Of a stretch of 64,000 nt of DNA, positions 53,668-61,739 are shown one piece after another. The notes under the pieces are model-generated. The model was given only the letters and a program-made list of their open reading frames with translations. It was not told the origin of the DNA and made no database searches. The translations under genes and the position numbers were made by a program. The stretch spans positions 104,267 to 168,266 of the forward strand of contig NZ_BMKW01000014.1 in assembly GCF_014644535.1 (NCBI RefSeq). The letters are read 5' to 3'. The DNA comes from Neoroseomonas lacus (GTDB lineage: Bacteria > Pseudomonadota > Alphaproteobacteria > Acetobacterales > Acetobacteraceae). Numbering within the stretch: position 1 is the stretch's first letter; each line of letters opens with the position of its first letter.

Positions 53668-54591
53668 TTACGCCCGGGGCAGCGCGGTCTGCCCCAGCAC
53701 CCAGCCTTCCCAGGCGCGGATCGAGGCGTCCTGCGGCACGAAATCCGGCCGCAGCCCGTCCAGCACGCCGATCAGTCCGAGCAGGCCGATGACGGAATCG
53801 AAGCGGTCCTCGCCCGCGGCATCGGCGCCGAAACCGGCTTCGGCCATGGCGCGCAAGGCCGGGGAGGGGACCACCCGCCGCACCGCCATCACCGCCAGCA
53901 AGGCGGTGCCGAGCGCCGCGCGATCCGCCTGCACCCGCTTCGAGCCGCGCATCACCAGGCCAAGATGGCGCAACGCCTCGGCCGGATAGACCTCCGCCAG
54001 CACCGCGCGGCCGGGGGCGAGCAGCCCATGCAACCCGCCATCGAACGGCCAGATCGCATAGGGCGCACCGGCCGCCAGCCCCGGCGCCAGCCAGTCCCGC
54101 CAGGCCGCGATCGCCGCCTTGCCCGACTGGTTCGCCCCGAGCGTCCAGAACACCGGCGCCCCGGCCGGGCGCTCGGCGGTGGCGCGGTCGCACCAGCGCG
54201 ACAGGCCGGCCGCATCGGCCAGCCCCAGCGCGGCCGCATGCGCCGCCCGCGTCATCCCCTTCACGCCGCGCGCCGGGTAGAAGGGGCGCTCGCGCGACAC
54301 ATCCGCCAGCGTTGCCGCCACTGTGAAGAAGCCGGCATCGCCCGCCCGTCCGCGCAGGAACTCCACGAAGCCGGCTTCGCGCCGCCCGTCGGCGAAACCG
54401 CGCGGCACGCCGAGCGGCAAATCGAGCCCCATCGCCACCGGCACGCCCTCGGCCAGCAGCGAGGCCAGCAACGCGGCGGGCGCGCCGACCGGCACCGGCG
54501 CCTCGGCGCGCCAGCCTTGGGGGCCCTGTCGGGCGATGCTGACCCACCGCTTGCGCGGGTCGATGCTCCAATCGGCGTGTGCCGCGATCAT
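53668..54591 (-). CDS. DUF429 family protein
   Basis: 307 residues resembling DUF429 proteins. It opens AAHADWSIDPRKRWVSIA, has the GLDLPLGVPRGFA acidic motif typical of nuclease-fold-like DUF429 members, and AEVYPAEALRHLG near the end. The fold is related to RNase H-like enzymes; activity unproved. The ATG at 54589-54591 is chosen within a longer frame. It is divergent from the cytochrome b561 gene with about 63 bp between. Confidence 0.75.
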   Translation of the reverse strand: MIAAHADWSIDPRKRWVSIARQGPQGWRAEAPVPVGAPAALLASLLAEGVPVAMGLDLPLGVPRGFADGRREAGFVEFLRGRAGDAGFFTVAATLADVSRERPFYPARGVKGMTRAAHAAALGLADAAGLSRWCDRATAERPAGAPVFWTLGANQSGKAAIAAWRDWLAPGLAAGAPYAIWPFDGGLHGLLAPGRAVLAEVYPAEALRHLGLVMRGSKRVQADRAALGTALLAVMAVRRVVPSPALRAMAEAGFGADAAGEDRFDSVIGLLGLIGVLDGLRPDFVPQDASIRAWEGWVLGQTALPRA

Positions 54592-54654
54592 TGTCACCCG
54601 CCATTCGCTCCCGACATGCGATAGGCTGACGCGACGAGCCACCGGAGAGCCACC

Positions 54655-55245
54655 ATGGACGCGACCCACGCCGCCGCCTTGCCGGGCCAGGACGCCGCCC
54701 ACCCCGACGGCCAATACGGCAGCGTCGCCAAATGGTTCCACTGGATCACGGTCGGGCTGATCGCCATCGCGCTGCCCACCGGCTTCGTCATCAAGTTCAT
54801 CACCGAGGCCTCCGACAGCGTCTACAAGATGGGCTTCTATGCCATCCACGAAAGCGCGGGGCTGACCATCCTGCTGACCGCCATCGCGCGCATCCTGTGG
54901 AAGCTGACGCACAAGGCGCCGCCGCACCCGCCCGGGTTGCCGGCCGTCCTGCGCATCGCCGCGACAGCGACGCATCACGGCCTTTACGCCATGCTGATCA
55001 TCCAGCCGGTGCTGGGCTTCTTCGCCACCAATGCCTGGGGTTTTCCGCTGCAGGGGCAGACCGCCTATCTCGGCTTCATCAACCTGCCGAAATTCATGGA
55101 GACCTCGGAGGGGTTGGCCAATGTGCTGTCCTGGGGCCACACCATCGGCGGCTACCTGTTCGTGGTACTGCTGGTGGGCCATATCGGCGGGGCGATCTTC
55201 CACCATGCCATCCGCCGCGACGGCACGCTGATGCGGATGCTGTGA
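54655..55245 (+). CDS. Cytochrome b561 family protein
   Basis: 196 residues, four membrane helices with haem-ligating histidines: KWFHWITVGLI, AIHESAGLTILLTAI, THHGLYAMLIIQPVLGF and WGHTIGGYLFVVLLVGHIGGAIFHH. Bacterial b561 proteins pass electrons from quinol to superoxide or other acceptors in the inner membrane. The stop codon overlaps the ATG of the zinc-ribbon gene (TGATG). Confidence 0.9.
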   Translation: MDATHAAALPGQDAAHPDGQYGSVAKWFHWITVGLIAIALPTGFVIKFITEASDSVYKMGFYAIHESAGLTILLTAIARILWKLTHKAPPHPPGLPAVLRIAATATHHGLYAMLIIQPVLGFFATNAWGFPLQGQTAYLGFINLPKFMETSEGLANVLSWGHTIGGYLFVVLLVGHIGGAIFHHAIRRDGTLMRML

Positions 55246-55403
55246 TGGTGGCGACGCGCGCCGCGATCGAATGCCCCCATTGCGGGGAAGCAACGCTGCC
55301 CAACCCCCTGTCGGACGGTACTGTGGTGTGTTCCTGCGGCGCCGAACGATTGCTGCCCGCCCCCTCGAGGTCGCAGAAATCGCCCGAAGGTCCAGGAAAC
55401 TGA
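55245..55403 (+). CDS. Mini zinc-ribbon protein with repeat-derived tail
   Basis: 52 residues: ECPHCG and CSCG form a zinc-ribbon-like knuckle pair about 18 residues apart. It is translationally coupled to the cytochrome b561 gene. The last ten residues, SQKSPEGPGN, and the stop codon come from palindromic element copy 4, exactly as in the unrelated DMT permease at 992. Without the repeat the protein would probably end differently. Function unknown. Confidence 0.65.
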   Translation: MVATRAAIECPHCGEATLPNPLSDGTVVCSCGAERLLPAPSRSQKSPEGPGN

Positions 55404-55445
55404 GTTCCCTGGCGGGGTGCTCGAGGGGCGGCGCCCCTCGACCTT
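55371..55445 (-). repeat. Bipartite palindromic element, copy 4
   Basis: In inverted orientation. Hairpin 2 is CCAGGAAAC/GTTCCCTGG (55392-55400 and 55404-55412, loop TGA, one mismatched pair). The linker is CGGGGTGC. Hairpin 1 is TCGAGGGGC/GCCCCTCGA (55421-55429 and 55433-55441, loop GGC). It matches copy 1 (950-1024) at 74 of 75 positions. The TGA in the loop is the stop codon of the zinc-ribbon gene. It lies between convergent genes. Confidence 0.9.
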
Positions 55446-55454
55446 GCGCCCCGC

Positions 55455-55667
55455 TCAGAGCGGCTTCTGCGCCTTCTCGAGCAGCCGCCCGAAAAACCCG
55501 GTCTTTTTCGGCGCCGCGGCCTTGGCGACCGTCACGGCGTCCTCGCGTGCCTCGGCGGCGGCGCGCCTTTCCTTGTCGGACAGCCATTTGTCGAGGCTCA
55601 TGCCCGCCTTGGCGGCGCGCTTCGCCTCATAGGCGCGCTGCGCCTCCGTCATTTTCCGATCGCTCAT
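55455..55667 (-). CDS. Small basic protein, unknown
   Basis: 70 residues, highly charged and helical: MTEAQRAYEAKRAAKAGMSLDKWLSDKERR, then an Ala-rich stretch and GFFGRLLEKAQKPL. It resembles short conserved alphaproteobacterial proteins of unknown role, perhaps nucleic-acid or protein binding. The frame extends upstream to 55733, but the ATG at 55665-55667 is adequate. It converges on the zinc-ribbon gene. Confidence 0.65.
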   Translation of the reverse strand: MSDRKMTEAQRAYEAKRAAKAGMSLDKWLSDKERRAAAEAREDAVTVAKAAAPKKTGFFGRLLEKAQKPL

Positions 55668-55747
55668 GCCGGGAACCTTCATCGAGGCCCCGTGAATGGC
55701 CCGTGCCGCGCCTTCCGGCAAGAGGCTACGCATGCGAGTCTGCCAGG

Positions 55748-55864
55748 ATGACGAACGCCAACACGATCACCCGGCCCGCGACCGCGCCGGTGCCGCCCCG
55801 CCCGGCCGCCCGGCGCCGCCCCGGCCTGCCCCTCCGCCCGACCATCGCGCCCGGCGGCATCTGA
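55748..55864 (+). CDS. Possible 38-residue Pro/Arg-rich small protein
   Basis: Begins TNANTITRPATAPVPPRP and ends RPTIAPGGI. An AGGATG-type start lies after a short purine stretch; the frame ends ten bases before the DUF1491 ATG. It may be a real small protein or chance in GC-rich DNA. Confidence 0.3.
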   Translation: MTNANTITRPATAPVPPRPAARRRPGLPLRPTIAPGGI

Positions 55865-55874
55865 GGCGCGCCGC

Positions 55875-56207
55875 ATGGAACCGAAGGTCAAGGCCGCGAT
55901 CTGGGTCTCGATGGCGATCCGCCTGTCCGACATGGCCGGCCGCCCGGCCGCCGTGCTGCGCAAGGGCGACCCGGATTCGGGGGGTATCCTGTGCGTGCTG
56001 CGAGGGCGGGAGGGGATCGTCGTGCTGTCCCAGGCACGCGACGCCGAGGGCCGCGCATCCTGGCTGCGCAGCACCGGCGCGGCCGCCGTCGAGCAGGATG
56101 TCGCCGATGCCTATGTCGAGCGCCAGGTGAAGCGCGACCCGGATCTCTGGGTGCTGGAATTCGAGGCCCCCGACCTGGTGCCGCCCTTCGAGGCGCGGAT
56201 GATCTGA
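55875..56207 (+). CDS. DUF1491 family protein
   Basis: 110 residues: KVKAAIWVSMAIRLSDMAGRPAAVLRKGDPDSGGI and VADAYVERQVKRDPDLWVLEFE, the two conserved portions of DUF1491. Widespread in alphaproteobacteria, unknown function, cytoplasmic. It converges on the GGDEF gene. Confidence 0.85.
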   Translation: MEPKVKAAIWVSMAIRLSDMAGRPAAVLRKGDPDSGGILCVLRGREGIVVLSQARDAEGRASWLRSTGAAAVEQDVADAYVERQVKRDPDLWVLEFEAPDLVPPFEARMI

Positions 56208-56268
56208 CCGGCGCGGGGCCGGCGGTTGCCCGGCATCGCACCTTCCGCACGGACGCGGCGCGCCGGCG

Positions 56269-57105
56269 TCAGGCCGGCGCCGCAGCGGTCAAGACGCGGT
56301 CCCGACCGCTTTCCTTCGCGGCATACAAGGCGCGGTCCGCGGCGATGAGGGCCGCCTCCAGCCCCGGCGCCCCGACCGCCGCCACCCCGGCGGAAGTGGT
56401 CACCATCCCGCCATCGCCCGCCGGATGCGGCACCTCGTCACGAATGCTCTCGCGCACCCGCTCGGCCAGCGCGGCGGCCTGGGCCACCGACATGCCGGAA
56501 CACAGCGCGACGAATTCCTCCCCGCCCAGCCGCCCCACCACATCCGAGGCACGAAGATGCCGGCGCAGCACCGCGGCCACGCCGCGCAGCACCGCATCGC
56601 CCGCCGCATGGCCGTGACCGTCATTGATGCTCTTGAAGCGGTCGAGGTCGAACATCACCACGGCGGCGCCCTCGCCTCGTCGTTGGCAGGCCTGCAGCGC
56701 CGCCGCGGCCGCATTGGCAAAGCCACGACGATTGGGCAACTCGGTCAGCGCATCGGTCACGGAAGCCAGCGCGAGCGTCGCCAGCGCCTCGTCGCGTTGG
56801 CGCATCAGCCGCAGCGCCTGGAGCATTAGCAGCGGCACGCCCGCATCGAACAGCAGCCAGAGCCAGGCACCGTCATAGGTAGGCATCTGCTCGCCGGGGC
56901 TGAGCGCCGCGTGGATGTCGTTGAGCGTGAGTAGGCTGGCCGCCAGCAGCAAGGCGACCGCGAAACCCAGAAGGGGCCGCTGCGGCGCGCCGGGCGCGGT
57001 GCCCGGGCGTGCGTCGCGCGTGACGATCACCAGCGTGACCAGGCACAGCCCGACGATGCCGAACCGCGCCACGACGAAGATGATCTCGGAAGGCGTCATG
57101 GTCAT
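56269..57105 (-). CDS. GGDEF-domain diguanylate cyclase
   Basis: 278 residues. Three to four N-terminal membrane helices (VARFGIVGLCLVTLVIVT and later) anchor a GGDEF domain: DALTELPNRRGF, MFDLDRFKSINDGHGHAAGD, then GRLGGEEFVAL (active GGEEF) and the C-terminal ADRALYAAKESGRD. It makes cyclic di-GMP. The stop of the coiled-coil OmpA gene ends four bases before its ATG, so it is probably the last gene of that operon. A TTG one codon earlier is an alternative start. Confidence 0.9.
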   Translation of the reverse strand: MTMTPSEIIFVVARFGIVGLCLVTLVIVTRDARPGTAPGAPQRPLLGFAVALLLAASLLTLNDIHAALSPGEQMPTYDGAWLWLLFDAGVPLLMLQALRLMRQRDEALATLALASVTDALTELPNRRGFANAAAAALQACQRRGEGAAVVMFDLDRFKSINDGHGHAAGDAVLRGVAAVLRRHLRASDVVGRLGGEEFVALCSGMSVAQAAALAERVRESIRDEVPHPAGDGGMVTTSAGVAAVGAPGLEAALIAADRALYAAKESGRDRVLTAAAPA

Positions 57106-57109
57106 CAAC

Positions 57110-59011
57110 TCACCGATCCGTCAGCCGGACCTCGATGCGTCGGTTTCGCGCATAGGCGGCCGGGCCCTCGCCCTCGTCGATCGGCTGGGTATCGCCGAAA
57201 CTCGTGGCGGCCACCCGGTTGGCCGGCAGCCCTTCGGCGATCAGCAACTGGGCCACGGCGATGGCCCGCGCGGCCGCCAATTCCCAATTGCTGGCGAAGC
57301 GCGAGGAACGGATCGGCGTACGGTCGGCGTGGCCATCGACGCGCACCACCCAGGCGATCTCGGGCGGGATCTGCGGCGTGACCTCCAGCAGCACGCGGGC
57401 AAGGTCGCGCACCTGCTGCCGCCCGGCTTCCGACAGTTCGGCCGAGGCGGGAGAGAACAGCACCTCGCCCTGGAACACAAAGCGGTCTCCGACGATGCGC
57501 ACCTCGGGCCGCTCGCCCAGCACCTGGCGCAGCCGGCCGAAGAAGTCCGACCGGTAGCGCTGCAATTCCTCGACCCGCGCGGCCAGCGCCGCATTGAGCC
57601 GCTGGCCGAGATTGGTGATCTGCGCATCCCGGTCGCGCCCGGCGGCTTCCTCCAGCTCCAGCGCGGTCACCAGCCGGGCGAGTTCGGCGCGCAGCGTCGC
57701 GACCTGCCGGGTCAGCAGCGTGACCTGCGCGCGGGCGCTCTCCGCCAGTCTCGTCTGCTCGGTGGCCTGGGTCTCGGCGGCGGCGGCACGGGTGGTGGCC
57801 TCGCCGCGCTGCGCCTCGGCCTGGGCGCGTAACGCGTCGGCCTCGGCGCGGGCCTGTTCGGCGGCGGCGATGCGCGCGGCGGCCTCGCGCTCCGCCTCGG
57901 TCCGCGCGCGTTCGGCCGAGGCCTGCACCGTCGCCGCCTGCCGGGCGATGTCCTCGGCGCGCTGGCGGGCCTGTTCAGCCGCGGCGGCGCGCGCGACGGC
58001 GTCACGCATCGCCGCTTCGGCGCTCGCCTGGGCGGCCTCGGCGCCGGTGGCGCGCTGGGCGGCGCCGCGCGCCTCGGCCTCGGAGGCGCCGGCGCGGGCA
58101 TTGGCCGCCGCCGCGAGGCCTTCCGCAGCCTCCCGCCGGCGCTGCGCCTCGGCAACCTCGGCAGCGGAACGCGCCGCGGCCTGTTCGGCGGCCTGGCGGT
58201 TGCGTTCCTCATCCGCCGCCCGCGCCAGGGCGGCCTGCACCTGGCGCTGCAATTCCTCGCGCAGCGCCGAGAGCGCCTCGACCTGCTGGTTCAACCGCGC
58301 GAGGTCGGCCAGCCTCGCCTGGATCGTCGCGCGGTCGGCGGTGACCTGCTGGTTCAGCTGCGCCGCCTCGGCGCGCAGCGCCTCGAGGTCGCGCCGTGCC
58401 GCGGCCAATTCCCCGGCGGTCTGCGTCGCCTGTTGTTCTAGCGCCGCCCGCTGCTGTTCGGTCTGCGTCAGGCTGCGCCGCGCCTCGGTCAGGTCGCGCG
58501 TGGTGCGCGCGGCATCGCCGCCGACCGTCTCCGCCCGCGCCACCGCCTCGGCCAATTGGCGTTCCAGCGTCGCCACGCGGTCCTCGGTGCCGCGCGCGCC
58601 GACGCCAAGATCAGCCAGCCGCGCGGCGAGACGTTCCTGTTCGCTGCGGGCGGTGTCGCGTTCACCGGCCAGCCGGTCGCGTTCCTCGCGCAGCGTGCCG
58701 AGCGAGCGCACCGCGTCATCACGCGCCGCGGCGGCGGTGGCGAGTTCGCTGGTGGCCCGTGCGAGGCCGCTGCGCAGTTCCTCCGCCTGGCCGCGTTCCA
58801 GCGCCAGCAATTCGGCCAGTTCCGAGACCTGGCGGTTGAGCCTGTCGAGCGCCCGGTCGCGCGAGGTCAGCGCCACCGACAGGAACCCCTGCGCCAGCAC
58901 GAAGACCAGCAGCACGAAAATGATGACCATCAACAGCGTGGACAGCGCATCCACATAGCCCGGCCAGGCATCGAGGCCGCCACCGCGCCGACGGTCTCTG
59001 GGACCGGCCAT
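57110..59011 (-). CDS. OmpA/MotB-like peptidoglycan-binding protein with long coiled coil
   Basis: 633 residues. A cytoplasmic stretch and one membrane helix (about 20-42, DALSTLLMVIIFVLLVFVLAQGF) resemble MotB. A coiled coil of about 440 residues rich in Ala, Arg, Glu and Gln follows, then an OmpA-like domain (VRVDGHADRTPI, NWELAAARAIAVAQLLI and RRIEVRL). The DAL before the helix has the Asp position used for proton conduction in MotB. It is paired with the MotA-like gene upstream, and the pair probably forms a proton-driven envelope complex that binds peptidoglycan. Confidence 0.85.
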   Translation of the reverse strand: MAGPRDRRRGGGLDAWPGYVDALSTLLMVIIFVLLVFVLAQGFLSVALTSRDRALDRLNRQVSELAELLALERGQAEELRSGLARATSELATAAAARDDAVRSLGTLREERDRLAGERDTARSEQERLAARLADLGVGARGTEDRVATLERQLAEAVARAETVGGDAARTTRDLTEARRSLTQTEQQRAALEQQATQTAGELAAARRDLEALRAEAAQLNQQVTADRATIQARLADLARLNQQVEALSALREELQRQVQAALARAADEERNRQAAEQAAARSAAEVAEAQRRREAAEGLAAAANARAGASEAEARGAAQRATGAEAAQASAEAAMRDAVARAAAAEQARQRAEDIARQAATVQASAERARTEAEREAAARIAAAEQARAEADALRAQAEAQRGEATTRAAAAETQATEQTRLAESARAQVTLLTRQVATLRAELARLVTALELEEAAGRDRDAQITNLGQRLNAALAARVEELQRYRSDFFGRLRQVLGERPEVRIVGDRFVFQGEVLFSPASAELSEAGRQQVRDLARVLLEVTPQIPPEIAWVVRVDGHADRTPIRSSRFASNWELAAARAIAVAQLLIAEGLPANRVAATSFGDTQPIDEGEGPAAYARNRRIEVRLTDR

Positions 59012-59060
59012 GGCTAGGCGTGCAGCCGGGAGGGCGCCGCCCTCTCCGTCTCCCGCAGCC

Positions 59061-60197
59061 TCACCGTGGCGAATCCTCGGCGATCGAGGCGATCGTCCGC
59101 GTCAGGATCTTGATCTCGTTGCGGATCTCCGCCGTCGCCTGCACGCGCCCCTGCGCCATTTCCTCGATCAGCCGCGCCATGTAGATCTCGATGTTGCGGA
59201 TATTCCCCCGCGTCCCCTCGTCGATCGCCCCGCGCTCCTGCCCATCCGCCAGCTTCGCGAGCGCCATCGCGATGGTCGACTGCCCCTCCGCGACGCGCAC
59301 CATCACCTGGTTGTTGGCGCGCATCTGCTCGGTCAGCACGGTCAGCCGCTCAGTCATCGTCATGATGGCCTGGGAGGTCGCTGCCCGCCCTTCCTCGCCC
59401 CGCTGCAGGATGGTCTGCAGCCCTTCGAGGTTCTCCGCCGTCTGCTCCAGCAGCGCATTCACATAGGCGGGGATGGAACTGTCCCCTTCCTGCCCCAGCA
59501 CGCCGGTCGAAAGCCGCGACAGCCCGGCGAGCCACTCCTCCAGCTCATTCGTGAAGCGCGTCTGCGCCTGCCCGGCGGTGAGGTCCATGAACCCCAGCAC
59601 CAGCGCCCCGGCGAGACCCAGCATCGAGGTCGAGAACGCCGTCCCCATCCCCTCCAGCGGCCGCGCCAGCCCGGCCTTCAACTGATTGAACAACTGGTTC
59701 AGGTCGCCCGATCCCACCGACATGTTGCCGATGACATCAGCAACCGACCCGATCGTCAGCAACAACCCCCAGAACGTCCCGAGAAGACCGAGAAAGATCA
59801 GCAACCCGGTCATGTAGCGCGACAATTCGCGCGTCTCATCCAACCGCGAAACGATGCCATCCAGCAGCGAGCGCATCGCGATCGCCGACATCGACACCCG
59901 CTCGGTCCGCCGCGCCGAGAGCATCGACGCCATCGGCGCCAACAGCCGCGGCTGCACCTGCTGGTCCGCCCCGCGCACTGAGCGGAACCCCTCCAGCCAG
60001 GTCACCTCGGTCCGCAACACCAGCACCTGGCGGATGTTCCACCCGATGCCGAACAGCAGCACCGCCAGGATCACCCCGTTCAACACCGGGTTCGCCGCAA
60101 ACGCCGTGCGCAGCTGCGCCCAGACGGCAAAGGTCACCACCGCCACGAAGGCGAGGAACCCCAACATCCGCCACAGATAGACAACCGGCTGCGTCAT
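59061..60197 (-). CDS. MotA/ExbB-like proton-channel protein
   Basis: 378 residues with helices at about 8-27, 37-54 and the MotA/TolQ pair: YMTGLLIFLGLLGTFWGLLLTIGSV, then MGTAFSTSMLGLAGALVLGFMDL. A tail of about 160 residues follows. It has the alphaproteobacterial pattern of a MotA-like gene paired with an OmpA-like coiled-coil gene, not the flagellar set. The start overlaps the small OmpA-like gene by four bases. It would power the partner protein with the proton gradient. Confidence 0.82.
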   Translation of the reverse strand: MTQPVVYLWRMLGFLAFVAVVTFAVWAQLRTAFAANPVLNGVILAVLLFGIGWNIRQVLVLRTEVTWLEGFRSVRGADQQVQPRLLAPMASMLSARRTERVSMSAIAMRSLLDGIVSRLDETRELSRYMTGLLIFLGLLGTFWGLLLTIGSVADVIGNMSVGSGDLNQLFNQLKAGLARPLEGMGTAFSTSMLGLAGALVLGFMDLTAGQAQTRFTNELEEWLAGLSRLSTGVLGQEGDSSIPAYVNALLEQTAENLEGLQTILQRGEEGRAATSQAIMTMTERLTVLTEQMRANNQVMVRVAEGQSTIAMALAKLADGQERGAIDEGTRGNIRNIEIYMARLIEEMAQGRVQATAEIRNEIKILTRTIASIAEDSPR

Positions 60198-60721
60198 CGG
60201 CCGTTCCGCGCCTCCGTGTTCGGGCTTGCCGCGCCGGGCGGCAGAACGTCCACCGCATCCACCCCGGCCGCCAACCGCCCCAACGGGCGCAGATCGATCC
60301 GAGTCGCGTCCAGCCCGCCGGCGACCAACAATGCCTTCACCGCCTGCGCCCGTGCCAGCGAGGCCCGCCGCGCCATCGAGGCATCATTCGCCGGCCCGAC
60401 CACCTGCACCTCGACAGCGACGCGCCCGAACGGCAGCGCCCCCAACCGCTCGCCCATCGCCCGCAAGGTCTCGGCCAGGGCGGGCTCGATAGCTTCGCCA
60501 TGCAAGGTAAACCGCACCACGCCATCCGGCCGCACCGTCATCCCGGCCGGCAGATTGGCCTGCGGCGGCGGCGGCACCATCGGCGCCCCGGTCGGCGCCA
60601 GCGCGGGTGGCGCCGGCGGCGCGGGCGCCGGTTCCGGCGGCAACAACGCGTCAGGCACATCCTGCGCCCGGGCAACACCGCCCAGTAGCAGCAGCCCGAC
60701 CAGGAGCGCCCGCCGCCTCAT
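60194..60721 (-). CDS. Exported small OmpA-like protein
   Basis: 175 residues. Signal MRRRALLVGLLLLGGVARAQ, a Pro/Ala-rich linker (EPAPAPPAPPALAPTGAP), then an OmpA-like fold: FTLHGEAIEPALAETLRAMGERLG and ARAQAVKALLVAGGLDATRIDLRPLG. The peptidoglycan-contact residues are less clear than in the long OmpA protein. It overlaps the MotA-like gene, so it is a likely third component of the same envelope complex. Confidence 0.72.
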   Translation of the reverse strand: MRRRALLVGLLLLGGVARAQDVPDALLPPEPAPAPPAPPALAPTGAPMVPPPPQANLPAGMTVRPDGVVRFTLHGEAIEPALAETLRAMGERLGALPFGRVAVEVQVVGPANDASMARRASLARAQAVKALLVAGGLDATRIDLRPLGRLAAGVDAVDVLPPGAASPNTEARNGR

Positions 60722-61563
60722 CCGGCCGGACGAGCCTTCACCGCGGCGATGCCATCCACCACCAGCTCGCGCAGCTTCGGCTGCAGCGTCTGGTTGCCCG
60801 CCACGACATTGCCGGAACCATAGGGGTCGCCGCCATCCGGGTCACTCGCCGCGCCACCGGCTTCCTTCACCATCACCAGCCCCGCCGCGATGTCCCACTT
60901 CTTCAGCCCGAGTTCCCAGAACCCGTCATACCGGCCGGCCGCCAACCAGGCGAGGTCAAGCGCCGCCGCCCCGAACCGCCGCACCCCGGCCACCTGCGGC
61001 ATCACCCGATGCAGGATGGAACTGAACTCCGCCTTGCGCGGCACCCCCGCGAACGGAATGCCCGTGGCAAACACCGCCTCGCGAATATCCTTGCGCCCCG
61101 ACACCCGCAGCCGCCGGTCATTGAGAAAGGCCCCGACACCCTTCTCCGCCCAGAACAACTCATCCGACGCCGGATTGTAGATCACGCCGGCCACGACCTC
61201 GGACGTCTCCGTCCCCGTGCGCTTCTCGATGCCCACCGAGATCGCCCAATGCGGAATGCCATGCAGGAAGTTCGTCGTCCCATCCAACGGATCGACGACC
61301 CAACGCCACTCCCAGGAGTCATCGCCGGACTCGCCCGACTCCTCCATCAGGAAGGCAAAGCCAGGCCGCGCCTTGGACAACTCCTCCTTCAAGGTCTGCT
61401 CCGCCCGCAGATCCGCCGTCGAGACGAAATCCGACGGGCCCTTCATGCTGACCTGAAGCTGCTCGACCTCGCCGAAGTCCCGCAGCAGCCGACGCCCCGC
61501 CTTGCGGACGGCCGTGGTGACAACCTGCATGGCAGGCGAAAGACGTGACGAAACCATAGCCAT
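60718..61563 (-). CDS. suhB: Inositol monophosphatase family protein (SuhB-like)
   Basis: 281 residues. The magnesium-site motifs are FLMEESGESG, WVVDPLDGTTNFLHG and KKWDIAAGLVMVKEAGG, in the order of inositol monophosphatases. It dephosphorylates inositol-1-phosphate or related sugar phosphates; SuhB homologues also act in rRNA processing. It overlaps the next gene in the operon by four bases. Two Met codons at 61563 and 61557 could start it. Confidence 0.9.
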   Translation of the reverse strand: MAMVSSRLSPAMQVVTTAVRKAGRRLLRDFGEVEQLQVSMKGPSDFVSTADLRAEQTLKEELSKARPGFAFLMEESGESGDDSWEWRWVVDPLDGTTNFLHGIPHWAISVGIEKRTGTETSEVVAGVIYNPASDELFWAEKGVGAFLNDRRLRVSGRKDIREAVFATGIPFAGVPRKAEFSSILHRVMPQVAGVRRFGAAALDLAWLAAGRYDGFWELGLKKWDIAAGLVMVKEAGGAASDPDGGDPYGSGNVVAGNQTLQPKLRELVVDGIAAVKARPAG

Positions 61564-61669
61564 GACGGATGCAAACCTTGCGGGGGAGAAAGAGCGGAGG
61601 GAGGGTTAGCGGAATGGCGGCGCCCATGCCAGAGGGGCGCGGGCGGACATGGGTTATGGCGCGCCCAGG

Positions 61670-61720
61670 CCAGGGGGCGCCGCCCCCTGGACCCCCGCCG
61701 GGGACCGCCGCGGTCCCCGG
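61670..61720 (+). repeat. Bipartite palindromic element, copy 5
   Basis: Hairpin 1 is CCAGGGGGC/GCCCCCTGG (61670-61678 and 61682-61690, loop GCC), the linker is ACCCCCG, and hairpin 2 is CCGGGGACC/GGTCCCCGG (61698-61706 and 61712-61720, loop GCCGC). It has the same plan as copies 1-4 with different stem sequences. It lies between the suhB and elastin-like genes. Confidence 0.88.
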
Positions 61721-61739
61721 ACCCCGCGTCGAGTCTAGC

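Noticed and set aside
56915..58958. Long Ala/Ser/Arg-rich frames opposite the coiled-coil OmpA gene
   Set aside because: They mirror a repetitive Ala-rich coding region on the other strand and show no domain or start.
57110..60197. Zorya defence system (ZorA/ZorB-like MotA and OmpA proteins)
   Set aside because: The pair has MotA-like and OmpA-like parts, but the MotA-like protein has a modest tail, no ZorC, ZorD or ZorE gene is adjacent, and the cluster sits with suhB and efp as a housekeeping block.
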